From Plantibacter flavus (GTDB lineage: Bacteria; Actinomycetota; Actinomycetes; Actinomycetales; Microbacteriaceae): 64,000 bases of DNA. This document shows, in pieces, positions 18,434 through 26,506 of this stretch. The position numbers and the translations under genes are program-made. Each line of letters starts with the position of its first letter. Within the stretch, counting starts at the first letter, position 1. The notes under the pieces were generated by a model. It saw nothing but the letters and a program-made list of their open reading frames with translations. It had not been told where the DNA came from and did no database searches. The stretch lies in the NCBI RefSeq assembly GCF_002024505.1, contig NZ_CP019402.1, positions 2,604,001 through 2,668,000 on the forward strand, written 5' to 3'.

Positions 18434-19602
18434 CCTTCGACAGCGAGACCGTCGCGGTGATCAACGCGCTCGTGATCTTCGTCTGCGGCGCCACGTTCAT
18501 CGTCAACACCTTCATGCGGAAGGACGACGCGAGCGGGCGGGTGTGGTCCGTGTCCTACATGGCCGGGATGTTCACCAGCTTCTCCTACGTCGTCAGCGCG
18601 CTCAGCCAGGAGGCCTGGTGGGCGACCGCCGCCGGGAACGGTGGCTACGTGCTGAGCATCGCCGCCCTGTGGTCCGGCGCACGGCTCTTCAACGGCAAAT
18701 CGAGTCTGCTCTGGGTCTCGCTCGTCGGAACGGCGGTCACGATCGTCGCCGCGCTCGCTGCCGGGCCCTCGGGAGGCCCCTGGGCGGGCGCGCCTGCGAC
18801 GTTCCTGTGCATCGCCCTGTTCGCGGGCCTCGGCACCGCGGAGACGCTCGTCGGCGCGATGCGGGACAACCCGACCACCCGTGGCTTCACCATCGTGCTC
18901 GGCATCGCGTCCCTGTTCTTCGCAGCCCGGCTGATCACACTCCTCGTGGAGGGGCCGGACGGTGCGTTGTTCACGACGCTCTTCGGGACCGTGGCCGCCT
19001 CGCTGCTGCTGATCGCGCTCCTGATCGTCGCGACCGTGGTGCTCTCAGTACTGCGTGCGGAGCGGGCCGCGCCGGCGAGCCGACGGCACGGGAGCATCGT
19101 CGCGTACACGGGTGACGACGTCCTCCTCCAGGAGTCCTTCGTCCGCATCGTAGAGGACTGGCTGGAGCGGGCCAACTTCCACGACGAGCAGCTCGCGATC
19201 CTCCACGTCCGACTCGACGACCTCGATGAGATGACGACGGCGTTCGGAGCGGCGTTCAGCAGCGAGGTCGCCGAGGGGTTCATCTCCTCGGTCCGTCGAT
19301 ACGGTCCGACGCTCTCCGACATCGGCGAGGACGGCGCCGGGTGTCTCCTGATCGCGACCCCCGCGGTGGATGCCGACGTCGCGCTCCAGGCGGCCAAGAG
19401 CATCCAGGACGGTCTGCTCGACCACCCCGTCGAGACCACACCGCGCCTGCGCCCGACGGCGAGCATCGGGATCGCGTTGACCGACTACCTCGGATACGAC
19501 GTCGCCGTCCTCACGCGCGCCGCCGGCGACGCCAGCCTGCGTGCCGCGGCAGCCGGCGGGAACCGCACGGTCCTCGCCTCATCGTCGCCGACGGGCCGCT
19601 GA
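18430..19602 (+). CDS. Membrane protein with degenerate GGDEF domain
   Basis: 390 residues, starting with ATGA overlap on the kinase gene. Residues about 8-215 hold seven hydrophobic segments (for example AVINALVIFVCGATFIV, LTSLLLIALLIVATVVL-like). Residues about 225-385 match a diguanylate cyclase fold: AILHVRLDDLDEMTTAFG at the start and ASIGIALTDY plus GNRTVLAS at the end. The signature loop reads GEDGAG instead of GGDEF, so c-di-GMP synthesis is unlikely. The protein could instead bind nucleotide or act as a scaffold. The coupling to the kinase and the nearby synthase gene suggests a role in exopolysaccharide control. Confidence 0.72.
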   Translation: MTFDSETVAVINALVIFVCGATFIVNTFMRKDDASGRVWSVSYMAGMFTSFSYVVSALSQEAWWATAAGNGGYVLSIAALWSGARLFNGKSSLLWVSLVGTAVTIVAALAAGPSGGPWAGAPATFLCIALFAGLGTAETLVGAMRDNPTTRGFTIVLGIASLFFAARLITLLVEGPDGALFTTLFGTVAASLLLIALLIVATVVLSVLRAERAAPASRRHGSIVAYTGDDVLLQESFVRIVEDWLERANFHDEQLAILHVRLDDLDEMTTAFGAAFSSEVAEGFISSVRRYGPTLSDIGEDGAGCLLIATPAVDADVALQAAKSIQDGLLDHPVETTPRLRPTASIGIALTDYLGYDVAVLTRAAGDASLRAAAAGGNRTVLASSSPTGR

Positions 19603-19621
19603 CGGCTCCGCGGGACTGCGG

Positions 19622-20260
19622 TCAGGCGCGCGGGGCGATCGCGATCGTGAGGGTGTCCACCGCAGTCTGCTTCGCATACTCGGCGGACGTCGGCGTCGCC
19701 TGCACCAGCAGCTCGTAGGTGATCGTCAAGGTGACGCCGGTCGCCGCGCTGTCCACCTCGGGCAGGACGAACGTCTGGCTGTAGCTGTACGGCGCCTTGA
19801 TGAGATATCCCGGCGCCACCGTCGACTGGTCGGTGAACGGCGCAGGCGACTCCAGCTGCCCCTTCGGCCCGTGGACCGTCGTGGTCAGCGTCACACGCGA
19901 CAGGTAGAGCGCCTGGAGGTCGTCGGGGTTGAGCACGCCGCTGAGCGAGAAGCTCACGGGCTTGTTGACGTCGGCGGTCCACGCGTCCATCGACAGGGTG
20001 GACCAGTAGTCGACCGTGAGGGTCGCTGCTCCGGCGGTCAGCGTGTGCTTGGCGCTGCCGCTCGCGAGCTCGTTCGTGATGGCGCTGACCGTGGGCCTCG
20101 GCGTCTTCGAGGCGCTCGGCGAGGTCGTGGGCTGCGCACCCGGTTCCTCCCAGGGCGGCGTACCGCACGCGCTCAGACCGAGGACGAGCACGGCGGCGGT
20201 CGCAGCCTGGAGCACGTGCTGCACGCGCCGGTTCCGGGCCGGGCTGGGGTGGATCGACAT
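19622..20260 (-). CDS. Putative secreted lipoprotein, function unknown
   Basis: 212 residues. The lipoprotein signal ends at LGLSAC, followed by a Thr/Ser/Pro-rich linker (TTSPSASKTPRPT) and an all-beta-looking domain. I recognise no family. It lies between two plus-strand genes of the exopolysaccharide locus, in the opposite direction. The ATG at 20260 has AGGAG 5 bases upstream; the longer upstream frame crosses the promoter of the GT2 gene and is not used. Confidence 0.75.
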   Translation of the reverse strand: MSIHPSPARNRRVQHVLQAATAAVLVLGLSACGTPPWEEPGAQPTTSPSASKTPRPTVSAITNELASGSAKHTLTAGAATLTVDYWSTLSMDAWTADVNKPVSFSLSGVLNPDDLQALYLSRVTLTTTVHGPKGQLESPAPFTDQSTVAPGYLIKAPYSYSQTFVLPEVDSAATGVTLTITYELLVQATPTSAEYAKQTAVDTLTIAIAPRA

Positions 20261-20342
20261 GAGACTCCTGACGGGTTTCGGAGGGATGATCGAGTGGTCC
20301 TCGCGGGTCCGCATGACCCACGAACTGGGGCCAGGGCGAATC

Positions 20343-20371
20343 TTGAGGAAATCCTGAGGCGACGCTATCGC
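20343..20371 (+). promoter_or_regulatory. Candidate promoter of the GT2 synthase gene
   Basis: TTGAGG (20343-20348), a 17-base spacer and TATCGC (20366-20371). The -35 matches 4 of 6 consensus bases, the -10 only 3. It would start transcription near 20378, leaving a leader of about 80 bases. Confidence 0.4.
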
Positions 20372-20377
20372 ATTCAC

Positions 20378-20459
20378 GCGCGAAAGCCGCGCCGAAAGCG
20401 GCAGAGTTGCAACTGCAGCGCGACCCGCTGCACTCGACCCTCTCGGAACAGGACCCCTG
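20378..20459 (+). promoter_or_regulatory. Structured leader of the GT2 synthase gene
   Basis: Contains competing hairpins GCGCG-AAAGC-CGCGC (20378-20392) and GCCG-AAAG-CGGC (20391-20402), which share bases 20391-20392. They are followed by the 10-bp palindrome AGTTGCAACT (20405-20414) and the hairpin GCAGCG-CGACC-CGCTGC (20415-20431). I could not match it to the c-di-GMP riboswitch consensus by eye. Confidence 0.4.
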
Positions 20460-21956
20460 ATGTCAGAACTCGAAGCGCGACCGGACAACGCTCGGCCCAA
20501 CGCCCAGCAGCCTGACCCTCGGTACATTCAGACGCAGCCGCTTCTCGCACCCGAACTTGAAGCGTACGCCAACGAGTTCATCGACTCGGTCAACTCGCTC
20601 CCCGAGTACCGCGCGACCATTGGGTGCATCATCCCCGCCTACAACGAGGAGGAGTCGCTGCCGGCCGTGCTCGCCTCCCTCCTCGAGCAGACGCGGATGC
20701 CCGACGTGATCCACGTGGTCATCAACAACACCACGGACCGGTCGGTGGACGTCGCCGCGCCCTACGCCGGCCCGCACTCCCGCGTCGACGAGGACGGCTA
20801 CGAGCAGTTCACCGAGGTGTTCATCCACGACATCGGGAAGAACCCCGACAAGAAGGTGGGCGCGCTCAACTACGGCTTCACGCTCGTCGAGGGCTACGAC
20901 TACCTGCTCGGCGTCGACGGTGACACGGTCGCCGACCCGACCGCGATCGAGTCGCTCGAAGCCGAGATCGTCTCGGACAGTCGCATCGGCGGCATCTCCG
21001 CAATTTTCTCGATCGATGACGAGCCGTTCAAGAAGCAGATCGTCCCGGCGTTCCTCATCGCCGGCCAGCGCACACAGTTCGCCGCGTTCAACATGCAGAA
21101 CATGCTCCGGGGCCGCAACATGGCCGTGCTCGGCGGACAGTACTCGATCTTCTCCGTCCAGGCGCTGCGCGACGCCATGGAGCAGAACCACCAGTCCACC
21201 CCGTGGGTCAAGGACTCCGAGGTGGAGGACTCGCTCCTGTCGCTGCAGATCAAGAGCGCGGGCTACCTCACGAAGATCAGCGCCCGCGCCCGTGCCGACG
21301 TCGGTGGCATGACCACCGTACGCTCGCTCGACGCCCAGCAGGTCAAGTGGAACTACGGCGCGATCGAGCTCATGTGGCCCGGCCAGCGCGGCGACACCAA
21401 GGGACAGCCGCTCCACCCGAACCTCCGACTGCGGTGGCTCGAAAACGCGGAGATGCTCCTCAACATGGTCACGCGCATCCTCTTCGTCGTGCTGCTCGCC
21501 GGCTCGCTGTCGATCCACGCCTTCGTGTTCAGCCCAGTGTGGCTCATCCCACCGCTGATCGCGATCCTCCTCAACCTGCGTATCGCGCTGTCGATGAAGA
21601 AGCGGAACGTGCGCGACATCCTCTTCGCGGTCCTCGTCTTCCCGGCCGAGTTCTACATGTGGATCCGCATGGGGCACTTCATCCGAGCCTGGTCGAAGTT
21701 CGCCTCGAACAAGAAGGTCGACAACTGGGCCGAGCAGGCGAAGGCCGAGCGAGGCTCGGGCAACGCGCACCTCGCGCCGCTCCTGTTCGTCCTCGCCGCC
21801 ATCATCGCCATCGTCGCCGCCTGGACCCAGCTCTCCCCCGTCGTCCAGTCCACGATCCTCTGGGCGGGCTGGCCGGTCCTCGGCGTCATCACCGTGCTCC
21901 AGACGCTCAGCATGTTCGGCAAGCTCATCCGTCGTCAGCGCGGCTACCGGGTGTGA
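20460..21956 (+). CDS. Processive family 2 glycosyltransferase (exopolysaccharide synthase-like)
   Basis: 498 residues. A cytoplasmic GT-A domain (about 60-330) has CIIPAYNEEES, the metal-binding DxD in GVDGDTVAD, the catalytic-base region KDSEVEDSLLS and QQVKW in the place of the processive QxxRW signature, with Lys for Arg. Five hydrophobic segments follow (about 340-490), so the chain could be pushed through its own membrane channel as in cellulose or poly-GlcNAc synthases. There is no PilZ domain. It overlaps the Hpt-like gene by 4 bases, and an endoglucanase gene lies 1.4 kb away. A beta-glucan product is a reasonable guess, not shown. Confidence 0.88.
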   Translation: MSELEARPDNARPNAQQPDPRYIQTQPLLAPELEAYANEFIDSVNSLPEYRATIGCIIPAYNEEESLPAVLASLLEQTRMPDVIHVVINNTTDRSVDVAAPYAGPHSRVDEDGYEQFTEVFIHDIGKNPDKKVGALNYGFTLVEGYDYLLGVDGDTVADPTAIESLEAEIVSDSRIGGISAIFSIDDEPFKKQIVPAFLIAGQRTQFAAFNMQNMLRGRNMAVLGGQYSIFSVQALRDAMEQNHQSTPWVKDSEVEDSLLSLQIKSAGYLTKISARARADVGGMTTVRSLDAQQVKWNYGAIELMWPGQRGDTKGQPLHPNLRLRWLENAEMLLNMVTRILFVVLLAGSLSIHAFVFSPVWLIPPLIAILLNLRIALSMKKRNVRDILFAVLVFPAEFYMWIRMGHFIRAWSKFASNKKVDNWAEQAKAERGSGNAHLAPLLFVLAAIIAIVAAWTQLSPVVQSTILWAGWPVLGVITVLQTLSMFGKLIRRQRGYRV

Positions 21957-22330
21957 CCTCCCCCGACCCGGGCACGGTCGACGCCGACGAACTGCGCAGG
22001 TTGCTCCGAGAACTCTCGGGCGACCTGCGCAGTCGTCGTCGCTTCGTCCAGACCTACGTCGAGATGTGGCCCGTCCGTCTGGCGCGTCTGCGAGCGGCTC
22101 TCGACGCCGACGACGCCGACGAGGCCAAGGTCGTGCTCCTGAGCATCCGCTCCTCCAGCGTCATGCTCGGCGTGATCGGGGTGTCCGGACTCGCGAGTGC
22201 CGGGCTCCGGGCGATCGAGCTGGGGCAGTTCGAACGCGCGCGCGAGATCCACGGCGCGCTCGACGAGGTCGGCCGTCGGAGCTGCGACCGGCTGCTCGAA
22301 CTCGACGCGGCGGACGCGGCGGAATCCTGA
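21953..22330 (+). CDS. Hpt-like small helical protein lacking the phospho-histidine
   Basis: 125 residues, starting at a GTG that overlaps the GT2 stop. It is all-helical in appearance. Residues about 60-90 (SIRSSSVMLGVIGVSGLAS) align with the HPt pattern AHTLKGSAANLGA...LA, but Leu occupies the His position. It would therefore not take part in phosphotransfer and may only bind a receiver domain. The assignment rests on the pattern of small residues plus LG and the helix spacing, so it is tentative. The gene order, between a synthase and a response regulator, supports a signalling role. Confidence 0.6.
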   Translation: MTSPDPGTVDADELRRLLRELSGDLRSRRRFVQTYVEMWPVRLARLRAALDADDADEAKVVLLSIRSSSVMLGVIGVSGLASAGLRAIELGQFERAREIHGALDEVGRRSCDRLLELDAADAAES

Positions 22331-22338
22331 GCTCCGGC

Positions 22339-22388
22339 CACCCGGCGTCGTTCGTCGCCGGTGAGCCTGCGTCGCGGTCGGGACCGCG
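22339..22388. terminator. Tandem hairpins between convergent genes
   Basis: The first hairpin pairs CAC(C)CGGCG (22339-22347) with CGCCGGTG (22356-22363). The second is CGCGGT-CGGG-ACCGCG (22373-22388 region). They fill the gap between the Hpt-like gene and the response regulator gene and could end one transcript each. Confidence 0.55.
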
Positions 22389-22394
22389 GCGTTC

Positions 22395-23348
22395 TCAGTC
22401 GTCGGAGGTCATGCGGTAGCCGACGCCGCGCACCGTCTCGATGAACCGCGGCGCCACCGTGCTGTCCGCGAGCTTCCGTCGCAGGTTGGCGAGATGCACC
22501 TCGATCGCACGCTTGTCGGCTTCGCTGACGTAGTAGGCCGTGATGTAACTCTCGCCACGGAGCATGAGCGCGAGATCAGCCTTGCTGCGCACCCGACGAC
22601 GGGACTCCATGAGTGCCTGCAACAGGTCGAACTCGCTCCGGGTGAGGTCCACTTCGGTGCCGTCGACCTCGACGATGCGGGTCGCCGAGCTGAGCTTCAG
22701 ACCGCGGTGGACGAGCCACCCCTCGCCGTCGTCAGGCGCCGCGGCGACCGGTTGCATGATGATCGGGACGACCGACTGACCGACGGGCGCGACATGACGC
22801 GCGACGGTCTCGTGCACGATCGTGGGGTCGGGCGACGACATCTGCTGCTGCAGCGGCGGCGTGGCGACCTGGGCCGGCGCGGCCGGAGCGGCTGCAGCCG
22901 GCGCCACCGCGGTCGGAGCCGGTTGTGCCGGTGCCACAGCGGCGACGGCCGGAGCATCCCCGTTCGCGCGAGGCCGACGGAGCATCGCCTCGATGCGGGC
23001 ACGGAGCTCGCGCGGACGGAACGGCTTGGTCATGTAGTCGTCGGCGCCGGAGTCGAGGCCCTGCAGGGTGTCGATCTCGTCGCCGCGCGCGGTGAGCATG
23101 ACGATGTAGGTGGAACTGATGGCGCGGATGCGCTTGGCAGCCTCGAACCCGTCGATACCCGGCATGCTGACGTCGAGGGTCGTGACGAGGGGGTTGTGCG
23201 TCCGGACCGCCTCCACTCCGTCGAGACCGTTCGCTGCGGACACCGTCTCGAAGCCGGCCTGCTCCAGGACGGTCTCGAGCAGTTGGCGGATGTCCGCGTC
23301 GTCTTCGATGACGACCGCGGTACGACGTTCGCTCAGCTCTTCGGTCAC
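22395..23348 (-). CDS. OmpR/PhoB-type response regulator with long Ala/Pro linker
   Basis: 317 residues. The receiver domain (about 9-122) is complete: VIEDDAD, the acceptor Asp in TTLDVSMPG, MLTAR and the Lys of MTKPF. The winged-helix domain (about 228-315) has LTRSEFDLLQALM and RFIETVRGVGYRM. Between them are about 100 residues, starting with an Ala/Pro/Val-rich run (APAQPAPTAVAPAAAA) instead of the usual short linker. It could be the output regulator for the adjacent kinase and polysaccharide genes. The GTG at 23348 has TAGGGG just upstream; the frame beyond it is not OmpR-like. Confidence 0.93.
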   Translation of the reverse strand: MTEELSERRTAVVIEDDADIRQLLETVLEQAGFETVSAANGLDGVEAVRTHNPLVTTLDVSMPGIDGFEAAKRIRAISSTYIVMLTARGDEIDTLQGLDSGADDYMTKPFRPRELRARIEAMLRRPRANGDAPAVAAVAPAQPAPTAVAPAAAAPAAPAQVATPPLQQQMSSPDPTIVHETVARHVAPVGQSVVPIIMQPVAAAPDDGEGWLVHRGLKLSSATRIVEVDGTEVDLTRSEFDLLQALMESRRRVRSKADLALMLRGESYITAYYVSEADKRAIEVHLANLRRKLADSTVAPRFIETVRGVGYRMTSDD

Positions 23349-23403
23349 GATGCCCCTACCCGTTCCACCCGTCAGCGACGTGCCGGATGTGGCCGGTCCC
23401 GAC

Positions 23404-24465
23404 TCACCACGCGCTGAATCCCTTGGCCAGTTGCACGGCCTGCTCCGGCCACCATACCCCAGCAAGGGGGCCACCGTTGCACGCTCCGTCGCTCTCTCCG
23501 GGGGCTTTCACCCAGAGGTTCGCGTCGAGGTGTTCGGCCTGCGCGGTGAGGGGCTGTTGTCCCACCGTCCGGCCGGACGGATTGCACCACTCGCCGTTCG
23601 AGCCGCTGCCGTTCCGAGAGGTGTCGATCACGTAATGGGCGCCGTCGAGGAGGCCGCTCAGCTCCTCCGCATAGGCGATCTCGTCCTCGGTCGTGTTGTA
23701 GTTGGAGACGTTGGTGGCGAAGCCGGTGGCGTCGGCGACACCGGCTTCCCGGAGGAGCTCGGCCATCTCGGCGGGCGGACGCCAGTCGGAGTGCCCACCG
23801 TCGAGGTACACGGGGACGGATGCGTCCGCGAACTGCTCGGTCGCGGCTTCCAGTTGCCGCATCCGCGCGGTGCGGTCACCGCAGTCCGGCGCGAGCGCGA
23901 CGGCATCCGGTTCGAGGATGACGGCGACGCGGTGATCCGCGACGGCGGCGACGATCTCGGCGACCCAGTCCTGGTACTCGTCACTCGACAGCCCACCTGC
24001 GGACTGGTTGCCGCAATCCCGCTCCGGGATGCCGTAGACCGTGAAGACCGGCATGGAACCGGAGCGCTCGGCGGACCGGACGATCTCGGAGACGGTGTCC
24101 CGGACGGTTCCCATCGGGTAGCGCTCCGGCACGAGCCAGATCGCGGTCGGCTCCGCCGCGAGCCGCTCCGCCGCTGCGAGCTGTTGGGCGACATCGGTCG
24201 GGTCGCCGTTCGAACCACCGCTCGTCCCGGCCGTGGCGGACGTCGTCGGTTCCTCGGTCGCGGCCGCCGGATCGGCCGCGGCGGCGCGAGCGGCCAGCGA
24301 GGACGGATCGACGTACAACTGCGCGCCGTCGAACGGGCCGGCGGCGGCGTTCGGAACACGGCTCACGAGCGACACCGCGAGGGCACCGCCGGCGAGGAGG
24401 ACGGCGACGACGCCGAGGGCGACTGCCGTCCGGGCACGTCGTCGGTCGCGGGGTGTTCTCGGCAC
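23404..24465 (-). CDS. Secreted or anchored endoglucanase, glycoside hydrolase family 6
   Basis: 353 residues. One N-terminal hydrophobic segment (AVALGVVAVLLAGGALAVSL) after an Arg-rich start acts as signal or anchor, followed by an Ala/Thr/Ser-rich linker and the catalytic domain. GH6 signatures are present: VYGIPERDCGNQSAGG, the ILEPDAVAL segment that holds the catalytic acid, and LWVKAPGESDG near the end. GH6 enzymes invert beta-1,4-glucan bonds. I chose the GTG at 24465 because AGGAGG lies just upstream; an ATG at 24504 is possible. Next to a cellulose-synthase-like gene it may trim the polymer during export, like GH6 or GH8 enzymes in other cellulose operons, or it may degrade plant cellulose. 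Confidence 0.9.
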   Translation of the reverse strand: MPRTPRDRRRARTAVALGVVAVLLAGGALAVSLVSRVPNAAAGPFDGAQLYVDPSSLAARAAAADPAAATEEPTTSATAGTSGGSNGDPTDVAQQLAAAERLAAEPTAIWLVPERYPMGTVRDTVSEIVRSAERSGSMPVFTVYGIPERDCGNQSAGGLSSDEYQDWVAEIVAAVADHRVAVILEPDAVALAPDCGDRTARMRQLEAATEQFADASVPVYLDGGHSDWRPPAEMAELLREAGVADATGFATNVSNYNTTEDEIAYAEELSGLLDGAHYVIDTSRNGSGSNGEWCNPSGRTVGQQPLTAQAEHLDANLWVKAPGESDGACNGGPLAGVWWPEQAVQLAKGFSAW

Positions 24466-24528
24466 GGATCCTCCTGCATGGTCATCCGCAATTGTGCCCG
24501 ACATTCCTGCGGTGCGGTGTCGATTCCC

Positions 24529-24562
24529 GCGAATCCGTGCCCCGAGTGGGGGACGGATTCGC
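24529..24562. repeat. 34-bp near-perfect palindrome between GH6 and BCCT genes
   Basis: GCGAATCCGT (24529-24538) and ACGGATTCGC (24553-24562) flank an inner CCCC-GAGT-GGGG. The stem is 14 bp with one G-G mismatch. It lies 64 bases upstream of the endoglucanase start in a divergent region, so it is better placed as an operator or leader structure than as a terminator. Confidence 0.5.
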
Positions 24563-24651
24563 TCAGTGGCCGCATGGACGGCCCCACGACGCGCCGAGCT
24601 CCGCGAGCGACCCTCACACTGGGACTGCACACCAGGGCTCCCACCGCAACG

Positions 24652-24680
24652 TTGTCCGGATCGCCGCTGCTCCCTACCCT
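24652..24680 (+). promoter_or_regulatory. Promoter of the BCCT transporter gene
   Basis: TTGTCC (24652-24657), a 17-base spacer and TACCCT (24675-24680). A leader of about 45 bases follows, with a GGCGAC/GTCGCC hairpin before the GTG. Confidence 0.55.
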
Positions 24681-24730
24681 TGATGATCGGGGCGACGCAG
24701 GGTCGCCCGCCCGGCCCGAGGAGCGCACAC

Positions 24731-26497
24731 GTGAGCACGAAGACCATCCCCACCTCCGACGCGGCGGCCGGTGACGCCCCCGCGAAGGTCATTCCCTGGG
24801 TGCTCGGGCCCTCCCTCGTGATCATCCTCGGTGTCGCGCTGTTCTCGATCCTGCTTCCGAAGCAGGCGGAGTCCGTCTTCAACGCGATCCAGTCCGGCAT
24901 CATCGGTGGCCTCGGGTGGTACTACGTCCTCCTCGTCGCGGCCTTCGTCATCGTGGCGATCGTCTTCGCCGTGTCGAAGTTCGGCGACATCAAGCTCGGC
25001 AAGGACGACGACGAACCGGAGTTCTCGCTCCTGTCCTGGTTCTCCATGCTCTTCGCCGCCGGCATGGGCATCGGCCTCGTCTTCTACGGTGTCGGTGAAC
25101 CGTTGACGCATTTCCTCGAGCCGCGTCCCGGCGTCACGGGATCCGAGCAGTCCCTCGCCCAGCAGGCGATGAGTCAGACGTACCTGCACTGGGGCCTGCA
25201 CGCTTGGTCGATCTATGCGGTCGTCGGCGTGGCACTGGCCTACGCCGTGCACCGGAAGGGACGACCGATGTCGATCCGCTGGGCGATCGAACCGCTCCTC
25301 GGCAAGCGCGTGCAGGGCGGCTGGGGCAACGCGATCGACACGATCGCCGTCATCGGCACCGTCTTCGGCGTCGCGACCTCACTCGGGCTCGGTGTGCTGC
25401 AGATCTCCGCCGGACTCGGCTACACGGGCATCGCCGAGCCGAACATCCTCACCCAGGTCATCCTCATCCTCGTGATCACCGGGGTCACGATCTTCTCCCT
25501 CGTGTCCGGTGTGCACAAGGGCATGAAGTGGCTCTCGAACACCAACCTCATCCTCGCCGGGCTCCTCCTGTTCTTCGTCCTGTTCGCCGGCCCGACGCTG
25601 TTCCTCCTGCGCGAATGGGTGCAGTCGATGGGCGCCTACCTCCAGAACGTGGTCGGACTCACCTTCAACGTCTCCGCGTACCAGGGCGCTGCTGGCGAGG
25701 CCTGGCAGTCCTCGTGGACGACCTTCTACTGGGGATGGTGGATGTCGTGGGCGCCCTTCGTCGGCGTCTTCATCGCCCGCATCTCGAAGGGGCGCACCGT
25801 GCGGCAGTTCGTGCTCGGCGTCCTGCTCGTCCCGACCCTCGTCACCTTCCTCTGGTTCGCCGTGCTCGGTGGCACCGCCATCATGCAGTCGCTCGAGGGT
25901 CGTGACTTCAGCGGCGCCGACGGCCCGGTGGATCTCAACACCGCCCTGTTCAACATGCTCGCAGGCCTCCCCGGCGGATCGATCGCGACCGTCGGCGCCC
26001 TGCTGCTGATCCTCCTGTTCTTCGTGACCTCGGCCGACTCGGGATCGCTCGTGATGGGCATGCTCACCACCGGCGGCACGGAGCCGCGGAACCGGGTCCG
26101 GATCGCCTGGGCGCTCGTGACCAGCCTCCTGGCCATCTCGCTGCTCATCGCGGGCGGGCTCGCGTCGATGCAGACGGCGGCCATCATCACGGCGCTGCCG
26201 TTCAGCGTCGTGATCATCCTCATGTGCGTCTCCTCGTTCAAGGCCTTCGGCATCGAGGTGCGACGGGAGCAGCGGGCGAAACGTCGCCTGTTCGCCGCAG
26301 AGCTCACCGAGAGCGTGTCAGCGGACGTGAGCGAACAGCTGTCCGATCAGGTCTCCGAACAGGTCACGGAGCACTTCGGGACGATGACCGCCCAACTCGA
26401 CCTCCGGCAGCTCGCCTCCCCGGACGCCCCGGGAACATCGGCCGCGTCCCCGGACCCACAGCAGCATGACCCGAAGCAGCGCCGCTCGAAGGACTGA
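24731..26497 (+). CDS. BCCT family betaine/choline/carnitine transporter
   Basis: 588 residues with 12 predicted membrane helices. The BCCT signature is visible as GMGIGLVFYGVGEPLTHF and HWGLHAWSIYAVVGVALAY, and the Trp-rich stretch WGWWMSWAPFVGVFIARISKGRT. Such carriers import glycine betaine or related compatible solutes with Na+ or H+ during osmotic stress. The C-terminal tail of about 90 residues is charged (RREQRAKRRLF, then Val/Ser/Glu repeats), like the osmosensing tail of BetP. Substrate not decidable. Starts at GTG 24731; the upstream frame is the antisense of GH6. Confidence 0.93.
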   Translation: MSTKTIPTSDAAAGDAPAKVIPWVLGPSLVIILGVALFSILLPKQAESVFNAIQSGIIGGLGWYYVLLVAAFVIVAIVFAVSKFGDIKLGKDDDEPEFSLLSWFSMLFAAGMGIGLVFYGVGEPLTHFLEPRPGVTGSEQSLAQQAMSQTYLHWGLHAWSIYAVVGVALAYAVHRKGRPMSIRWAIEPLLGKRVQGGWGNAIDTIAVIGTVFGVATSLGLGVLQISAGLGYTGIAEPNILTQVILILVITGVTIFSLVSGVHKGMKWLSNTNLILAGLLLFFVLFAGPTLFLLREWVQSMGAYLQNVVGLTFNVSAYQGAAGEAWQSSWTTFYWGWWMSWAPFVGVFIARISKGRTVRQFVLGVLLVPTLVTFLWFAVLGGTAIMQSLEGRDFSGADGPVDLNTALFNMLAGLPGGSIATVGALLLILLFFVTSADSGSLVMGMLTTGGTEPRNRVRIAWALVTSLLAISLLIAGGLASMQTAAIITALPFSVVIILMCVSSFKAFGIEVRREQRAKRRLFAAELTESVSADVSEQLSDQVSEQVTEHFGTMTAQLDLRQLASPDAPGTSAASPDPQQHDPKQRRSKD

Positions 26498-26506
26498 CCA
26501 GGCGGC

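Noticed and set aside
20378..20459. c-di-GMP class I riboswitch before the GT2 gene
   Set aside because: GAAA-loop stems are present, but the conserved GCACAGGGCAAACC core was not found by eye. Kept only as a structured leader of unknown type.
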